64,000 nucleotides of DNA from Scilla litardierei (lineage: Eukaryota > Streptophyta > Magnoliopsida > Asparagales > Asparagaceae): the NCBI GenBank assembly GCA_030789695.1, contig CM061141.1, forward strand, positions 169,274,807 through 169,338,806, written 5' to 3'. Below, piece by piece: positions 57,336 through 64,000 of this stretch; position 1 is the first letter of the stretch; each line of letters opens with the position of its first letter. Made by a program: the position numbers and the translations under genes. Below the pieces are notes generated by a model that was not told where the DNA came from, did not search any database, and saw nothing but the letters and a program-made list of their open reading frames with translations.

Positions 57336-60171
57336 CCAGGATATCGGCATCTTCAACTGATAAGATTTTTATATATCATTTTCTGCGCTTGGTGCTATTT
57401 TCTACATTTTATGAAAGATATATATCTTTTTATTAATTGATATGATTTTTATTGCCAAAATGTGTCCTCTATTATTTTCCAATTAAAGATGGCGATCATT
57501 TTATTAAATAATATGATTTTAAGCCTAATTATGTCTTCTCTTATATTCCAGTTAAAGATGGTGATCTCCCGGTTCCAACGGAAATTTTTGATGATTTTTT
57601 GACCTTTGGGCTATTTTCCACATTTTTGGAAGATATGTATCATTCTGTTAAATGATATGATATTTTGGCTTAATTTTGTCTTCTCTCATTTTTCAGTTGA
57701 AGATGGTGATCTCCTGGTTCTGACGGACATTTTTGCGGGTTTTTCTGAGCTCGTGGCTATTTTCTACACTTTCTGGAAGGAAAAAATCTTTATATTAAAT
57801 GAGATGATTTTTATATCCTAATTTTTTTCTTCTCTTATTTTTTAGTTAAAGATGGGATCTCCCAGTTCCAAGGGACATTTTTGTGAATTTTTCTAAGCTC
57901 CATGCTATTTTCTACATTTTATTAAAGATACAGATCTCTTTATTAAATGACAAGATTTGTATAGCCTAATTTGGTCTTCTCATATTTTTTCGATCGAAGA
58001 TGGCGATCTCCATGTTCCAATGGACATTTTTTGTGGATTTTCCTTAGCTTTGTGCTTTTTTCAACTTTTTCTGGAAGAAATGAATCTTTATATTAAATGA
58101 TATGATTTTTTGGCTTAATTTTGTCTTCTCTTTATTTTAGTTGAAGATGGCGATCTCACAGTTCTAACAAACATTTATGCGTATTTTTCTAAGCTCGGTG
58201 CTATTTTCTACATTTTATGGTAGATATGTATGTTTTTATTAAATGATATGATTTTTGGCCTAATTTTGTCTTCTCGTAATTTCCATTTGATGATGGCGAT
58301 CTCCCGGTTCCAACAGACAATTTTTCAGATTTTTCAGAACTCCGAGCCATTTTCTACATTTTATGTATGATATGAATCTTTATATTAAATGATTTGATTT
58401 TTATATCCTAATTTTGTCTTCTCTTATTATTCAGTTGAAGATTGCGATCCCCCTGTTCTAAAGGACATTTTGCCGATTTTTCTGAGCTCGTGGATATTTT
58501 CTGCACTTTCTAGAAGATAAGAATCTTTATATTAAGTGATATGATTTTAATATCTTAATTTTTTCTTCTCTTATTTTTTAGTTGAAGATGGTGATCTCTC
58601 GGTTCCAACGAATATTTTTGCGTATTTTTCTCAGCTCAGGGTTAATTTCAAAATTTTCGGAAATTTATGTATCTTTTTAGTAATTGATATGATTTCTTTC
58701 TTAAGTTTGTCTTTCTCATATTTTCAGTTGAAGATGGCGACTCCCGGTTCCAACGGACATTTTTGCGTATTTTTTGAGTTTATGTCATTTTTACATTTTA
58801 TAGTAGATATAGAACTTTTTATTAAATAATCTGATTTTTATAGCCTACGTTTGTCTTCTCTTATTTTTTTCAGTTGAAGATGGCGATCTCCCAGTTCCAG
58901 CAGACATTTTTGCAGTTTTTTTTAGCTTGAGACTATTTTCTACATTTTCTAGAAGATATGTATCTTTTTATGAAATGATGTTATTTTTTGGACTAATTTT
59001 TTCTTCTCTCTTTTTACTTTGAAGATGGCGATATCCCGGTTCCAGTGGACATATGCGCGGATTTGTTTTGAGCTACGGGCTATTTTCTATATTTTTTGTA
59101 TAATATGAATCTTTATATTACATGATATGATTTTTATAACCTAATTTTGTCAGTTCTTAGTTTTTTAGTTGAAGATTGCCATCTTCCGGTTCTATATGAC
59201 ATTTTTGCGGATTTCTTTGAGCTCGGGGCTATTTTTGTACATTTTCGAGAAGTTATGGATCTTTTATTAAATGATATGGTTTATTGGCCTAATTTTTTCT
59301 TCTTTTATTTTTCAGTTGAAGATAGCAATCTCACATTTCTAACGGACATTTTGCGTATTATTCTAACCTCGGGATTTATTTCTAAATTTTCTAGAAAATA
59401 TGGATCTTTTTATTAAATTATATGATTTTTGACCTAGTTTTGTCTCCTCTTATTTTTCAGTTGAAGATGGCGATCTCCCTGTTCCGACGGACATTTTTGC
59501 AGATTTTTATAAGCTCGGTGCTATTTTCTATATTTTATAAATGATATTATTTTTATAGACTACGTTTGCCTTCTCTTATTTTTTCTGTTGAAGATGACGA
59601 ACTCCCGGTTCAATAGACATTTTTGCGGATTTTTCTTAAGTAGAAGCTGTTTTTCTACATTTTTTGGAAGATATTGATCCTTTTATGAAATGATATGATT
59701 TTTTGGCCTAATTTTGTCTTCTCTATTTTTCAAATGGAGATGAGATCTCCCGGTTCCAATGAATATTTTTGCGGATTTTTCTGAGCTCCAAGGTATTTTC
59801 TACGGTTTTTGTAACAACATTAAATAATATGATTTTTATAGCCTAATTTTGTCTTCTCTTATTTTTCAGTTGAAGATGGCGATCTCCCGGTTCCAACGAA
59901 TATTTTTGCGAATTTTTTTGAGCTCGGTGCTATTTTCTACATTTTATGGAAGATATAGAACTTTTTATTAAATGATATTATTTTTATAGCCTACATTTGT
60001 CTTCTCTTATTTTTCCAGTTGAAGATGACCATCTCTCGGCTCTAACGGAATTTTTGGCAGATTTTTCTAAGCTCGAAAATATTTTCTACAGTTTATTGAA
60101 GATGTGGTTCATTTTATTAAATGATATGATTTTTATAAACTAAGTTTGTCTTCTTTTATTTTTCTGAGCTC
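57336..60171 (+). repeat. Satellite array, continued after the Tat insertion
   Basis: Continues the inverted block cut at 41290 and then direct units. The first few follow the same order as after 12240, 16345 and 26350. It ends near 60171, where the third Tat-like LTR begins. Confidence 0.9.
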
Positions 60172-60944
60172 GGGAATTTTTTGGGGAGTTTTTTGATCAC
60201 TTGGTGTTAAGGCCAAAATTGACCAAAGACAGTTGTCACGCTGATGTAGACTCGAGATACTGAGTCGGAGCCTTGTCAGCAGTTGGAGTAGGACACTCGG
60301 TTGGAAGAACCAGGGTCGAGTGATGGTAGTTGAAGATGATGCGACATTCGATCGACCTTCGAGCGGTAGTTGCGTCGATCGTTTGAGGATGGGAAGCTCA
60401 ATGTCGACCTTCAATGTTGGATGATGACCGTCGATCTGCACCACAGGGACTCGTTAGGGGGGGTCGGATCTAGGTTCCGACCCAAATCCCCTCCGATGCT
60501 TAAGTAAGTATGGAACTTAAGGGAGTGAGAGAGCTTGGTACAGATGAGATCGACCCACGAGGTTCATCTCAGGACTGGCGGTGCAAGATCAAATGTATAA
60601 GAAGTATAAGCTGAGAAAGTAGAGTTCTATGTCTTAGACCTCGTACCTTGGAAATGGGACCCTTTCTCCTATTTATAGACGTTCAGGGTCCCTTTGGTGA
60701 CGTTGGGGTGATAACGGCCACCCCTAATGGAGCCACGATCTTCCCCTATTAATAGGAATAAATGTTGTGCACGTCTCCGAGATTCACGACCCCGCCTTTA
60801 ATCACACGTTCGAGTGAAGTGGACTCAACGATCGACTGACTATTAGGCTTTGACTGAGTCTGTATCAGGCTTCTGAGGTGGGCCTTGCGGGCCATAATCA
60901 TTTGTCGACTGAATTATCTCGAATGCTGGCCCAATGACTTAACA
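60172..60944 (-). repeat. Decayed LTR of the third element
   Basis: The right end is fixed by gacttaaca before atggccctcatcg, the counterpart of gcgtaaca before attgcccccatcgg. The left end against the satellite is uncertain by some tens of bases. Divergence from the other LTRs is much larger than between the nested pair. Confidence 0.65.
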
Positions 60945-61479
60945 ATGGCCCTCATCGCACGACCTTGAAGGATCCATCCGCTGAAGTCAAGCGACATTAC
61001 ATCGCATTAATGGCGCTTGGTAGTCGAGAAAATAACACTTGAGTTCTAGGCGCCAAAACGTCCGCCTAGTTGATTCATATGATTTGTCGATTCGAAATCT
61101 AAGACATTCTGGGCTCTTGGATCTGACACGTGTTCCATCATACAGTTGTTGCCTCACCCATATATGACGGTTCCAGCAATAGAGTGCGGAGGTACCGTCT
61201 TCATGCTTTTGATTCAGATATTCCTTCTCTCGAAAGCAATGACTTTGTGCTCCATCTCGGCCTCTAAAAGGAACTTGGTTACAGCCATGCAGAAGAATCG
61301 GGAAGGGATCATGGAACCGGGTTGCTGGCGAATGTGAGGTCCAAAGTCAAGGTCGGTCAGATCGTCGAACTTTAGAGGAGTTACGTTCGACTCGACTACC
61401 TAATTAGGTCGCCTAGGTGGGACAGAAGGGTTCATCGTCCTGGTGATCGGTAAGCTGGGGTTTACGTCAAAGCCTTCAA

Positions 61480-63010
61480 GCGAGGACTCTGATTTACCAT
61501 GTACCCTTTCATGCGGTATTTACAGTGTACCCTGAACATTTCACTCCTCCAGTTGATGCCGAACGCCAATTGCATGATGATGGGCTTCATAGCTCTGTGC
61601 GTGATGAGTGTATGTTTGTGGTTTTCCAAGGGGAGGCTAGCTTTTGCACTGGTTGGGGTGCCCCTGATTTGGGACTTGCCAGGGATAAGTCGTTGACTCT
61701 CGGGGAGAAGAAAGTCGCTGATATTCTGATGGGCCTGCCAGAGGATATGAGGTCGATCAAGTGGATGTGGTTTGACGACTGCTGTGTCAGACTGTATGAA
61801 CTCAAGGTTGGTTCGATCGTGCATGCCAACTGTTTGACCTTCGTCTTTCGACCTAACTTGTTTTTTGCTTTCGCAGGCATGGAAAGTGTGGACTACTAGG
61901 TGACTACTGCATTGAGGGAAGCAGCGAGGCTTCCATCAAATTGGCAGAGGCGAGCATGTGTCTCCCCGGGTGTCGACCGTGGAGAAATTGATAGCCCAGC
62001 CGTCTGGGGATCGACCTATGGTTGTTGAGGGGGTTGCTCAGGTGGCCCACCCTCAGCAGAAGTAGAAGAAAGGACCCACCTTCGAATTTGAAGTAGTTGC
62101 GATGGAGGGGGACCAAGAGGAGGCAGAAGATTGTTCTCTGCAACTCGGGATCGTCTAGGTTGAATGTAGCTACAGAGCAGGTCTCCTGGCCTGGGAATGA
62201 CACTCTTCACGAGGGAGACTCAGGGAGGACTCAGGTTCCATCGGAGCTTCTTGTGCACCAGGACTCCTGGCCTTGGAGGGGTCTGTTCCATCCGGTAGGG
62301 CAGTCTGAAGACATCCCTGATGAGGATAGGCCAATTTTGTTGGAGGGCAGATCTCCTTAGGCCCCATTCGACTGCTTCGAGGAGGATCTTGTTCAGGCGG
62401 GATTTCCATTGAGGCGCAGAGATTCCGCTCTTCTTGACTGCGGGACCGCCTCCCGCATCGCTGAGAATGCGACCCTTCCACAGTACATGGTTGTCGTAGA
62501 GAGGGTCGATTACGAGCGGCTCGTGTCGATAGCTATTCATGCCACCCTCCATGTAATTATTGCTCCAGCCTCTATCGATGCTGCTATCATCGTGTAAGCT
62601 GACCATGTAGCATTGTGTGCAGGCTCTTGTGGCTACTTTGGTACTGCGTCGTCGTGCTCTGGAGGTGGCCAATCATGGGGTCACCCTGTAGGCCGTTAGG
62701 TCGATCGTGGAGCGGTCTCAAGTTGAGCTGATAGACTCAGGCTCTCTATGAGACGAGATTGAATCGCCTCCAGAACTCGAGGAAGAGTTACACGAATCTT
62801 GTAGGAGGGAGGCTGAGCAAACTGCCTTGAGGAAGCGAGCAGAGGACGCTCTACTGGAGGAGAAGGTTGAAGCCGAGGTCATAGCGGAGAGGGCGGTTCA
62901 GGAGTTTAAATACACATTTCCTGATTTTGACGACCTATACAAAGAAGGCTACGAGCGATGTCGGCTGGAGATGAAGAATTGATTCCCTGACCTCTCCGTT
63001 GAGATCGACA
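61480..63010 (+). pseudogene. Antisense ORF pseudogene of the third element
   Basis: Between about 61570 and 61806 a frame contains ECMFVVFQGEASFCTGWG and later a LPEDMRSIKWMWFDD-like stretch. These line up with exon 1 of the two intact antisense genes. A GT...AG intron of about 70 bp (61807-61876) lies at about the same place as their first intron. After a decayed middle, 62770-62990 encodes a coiled coil ending in YKEGYERCRLEMKN, similar to YEKGFARCQSEIQEKF in the pol-only copy. Stops are present in each part. Confidence 0.65.
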
Positions 63011-63570
63011 AGATCCTGGTGATACTTCAGACTTTGGCAAGGATGAGTCGAGCCAAGGCGATGATGAGTTAAGCCGAGGCATGGAGGAGGCTGCTCCCAT
63101 GGACGAGGCTGTTGCCCTGGAGGGAGATGAAGCAAGAGCAGACGCTGCGGGGGGCCCAGAGTTTATGGGCGTGCTGGATGGAGATCAAGGACCTAACCGG
63201 CCGCTGTAAGGTCTTGGCGCTCTTGTTTATGCCTGATTTTAGACATTTTTGAATGTGTAGGGGGTGATGTAAACGAAAACAATTTTTGCAATAGAGAGTG
63301 ACATGAGAATTGGTTTGTATATCCTTGTTTGTCATTGCATCTCTTTGATTGTTGTCACTTACATTCTATGGTGGTCGTAATGCCTGATGTCCCCTTTTCG
63401 ATGGGTTAGGCGCTGCTTCAGGATGATCGAGGATAAACCATCGAACCATGCTTAGAAGTTGACCACTACGCTCCATAGCGAGGGTGAGATTTACTCGACT
63501 CACGCTTGACGGATCAGAAGTCGTTTTATGTCGAAGAGGTGGGTCCTGGTTTTGCAGCTGATGACGTCTT

Positions 63571-64000
63571 GGGGGCCGTTCAGTGGCAAAGGGGTGGCCT
63601 CTTCGACTTACGACTGGCGCTCATTTAGGAGAGTCGTTCAGTGGCGAAGGGGAGGCACTTTCGACTTACGACTGACGCTCACTTAGGAGATTCGTTAAGT
63701 GGCGAAGGGGTGGTCCTTTCGACTTACGGCTGACGCTCACTTAGGTGAGTCGTTTAGTGGCGAAGGGGTGGTCCCTTCGACTTACGGCTGATGCTCGCTT
63801 AGGAGAGTTGATCCGTGGCGAAGGGGTGGTCCCTTCGACTTACGGCTGCCGCTCAATTAGGAGAGTCATTCAGCGGCGTAGGGCTGGCCCCTTCGACTTA
63901 CGGGTGACGCTCGCTTAGGGGAGTCGTTCAGTGGGGAAGGGGTGGCTCCTTGGACTTACGGCTGACGCTCGTTTAAGAGAGTCATTCAGTGGCGAAGGGG
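63571..64000 (+). repeat. Tandem repeat, unit about 59 bp, to the window end
   Basis: Units begin near 63575, 63634, 63692, 63751, 63808, 63867 and 63925 and share agtggcgaaggggtggtccc, ttcgacttacggctgacgct and cttaggagagtcg. The tract runs off the window. Its unit is unrelated to the 90-bp unit of the gag-only element. Confidence 0.9.

Larger units (their letters stand above)
60172..64000 (-). mobile_element. Third Tat-like element, decayed, cut by window end
   Basis: Same order as the other two in inverted orientation: LTR, polypurine remnant, antisense ORF on the plus strand, then a tandem tract. Text near 60450-60510 (ggttccgacccaaatcccct) matches the LTRs at 42780 and 50340 with substitutions. 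Its placing of a tandem tract after the antisense gene is like the gag-only element. Gag or pol would lie beyond 64000. Confidence 0.7.

Noticed and set aside
62220..62672. Minus-strand frame of 150 codons in the third element
   Set aside because: It is opposite the decayed antisense gene, has no domain and no counterpart in the two intact elements.

Overview
The window looks like repeat-dense, probably pericentromeric or otherwise heterochromatic, nuclear DNA of a flowering plant. I see no credible host gene, rRNA or tRNA gene. Nearly everything is LTR retrotransposon sequence (Ty3/gypsy Tat-like and Ty1/copia Sirevirus-like) set into a long AT-rich satellite with a unit of about 147 bp. The GC-rich Tat elements would suit a monocot, but the sequence alone does not settle the species.

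Layout. 1-3700: a non-autonomous Tat-like element made of LTRs, primer site, tandem repeats and polypurine tract, without pol. 3701-7000: a truncated copia element on the minus strand (gag pseudogene, primer site, 903-bp LTR). 7001-27362: the main satellite array, with higher-order structure, inverted blocks and one 131-bp SINE-like insert. 27363-40015: a non-coding host repeat carrying two arrays of a CAGTCGACTG-type motif at about 18-23 bp spacing, split by a complete but mutated Sirevirus-like copia element (28428-38099, TSD GATGT). 40016-40515: a 500-bp run of N. 40516-41290 and 57336-60171: more satellite, split by a nested pair of Tat-like elements. 60172-64000: a decayed third Tat-like element running off the window.

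The most interesting unit is 41286-57340. An outer element (TSD CCAGG, 967-bp LTRs) has gag but no pol. An inner element in the opposite orientation (TSD CCCCC, 945-bp LTRs) has protease-RT-RNase H-integrase but no gag. The two share closely related LTRs, the same primer site, a similar leader, the same polypurine tract and a homologous three-exon antisense gene. Together they look like two halves of a bipartite, mutually complementing retrotransposon family. The inner element sits inside the gag gene of the outer one, and the gag frame is kept exactly if the insert and one TSD copy are removed.

Hand-counted LTR differences (about 2.2% for the copia element, 1.2% for the gag-only element, 0.6% for the pol-only element) fit the nesting order and suggest recent activity.
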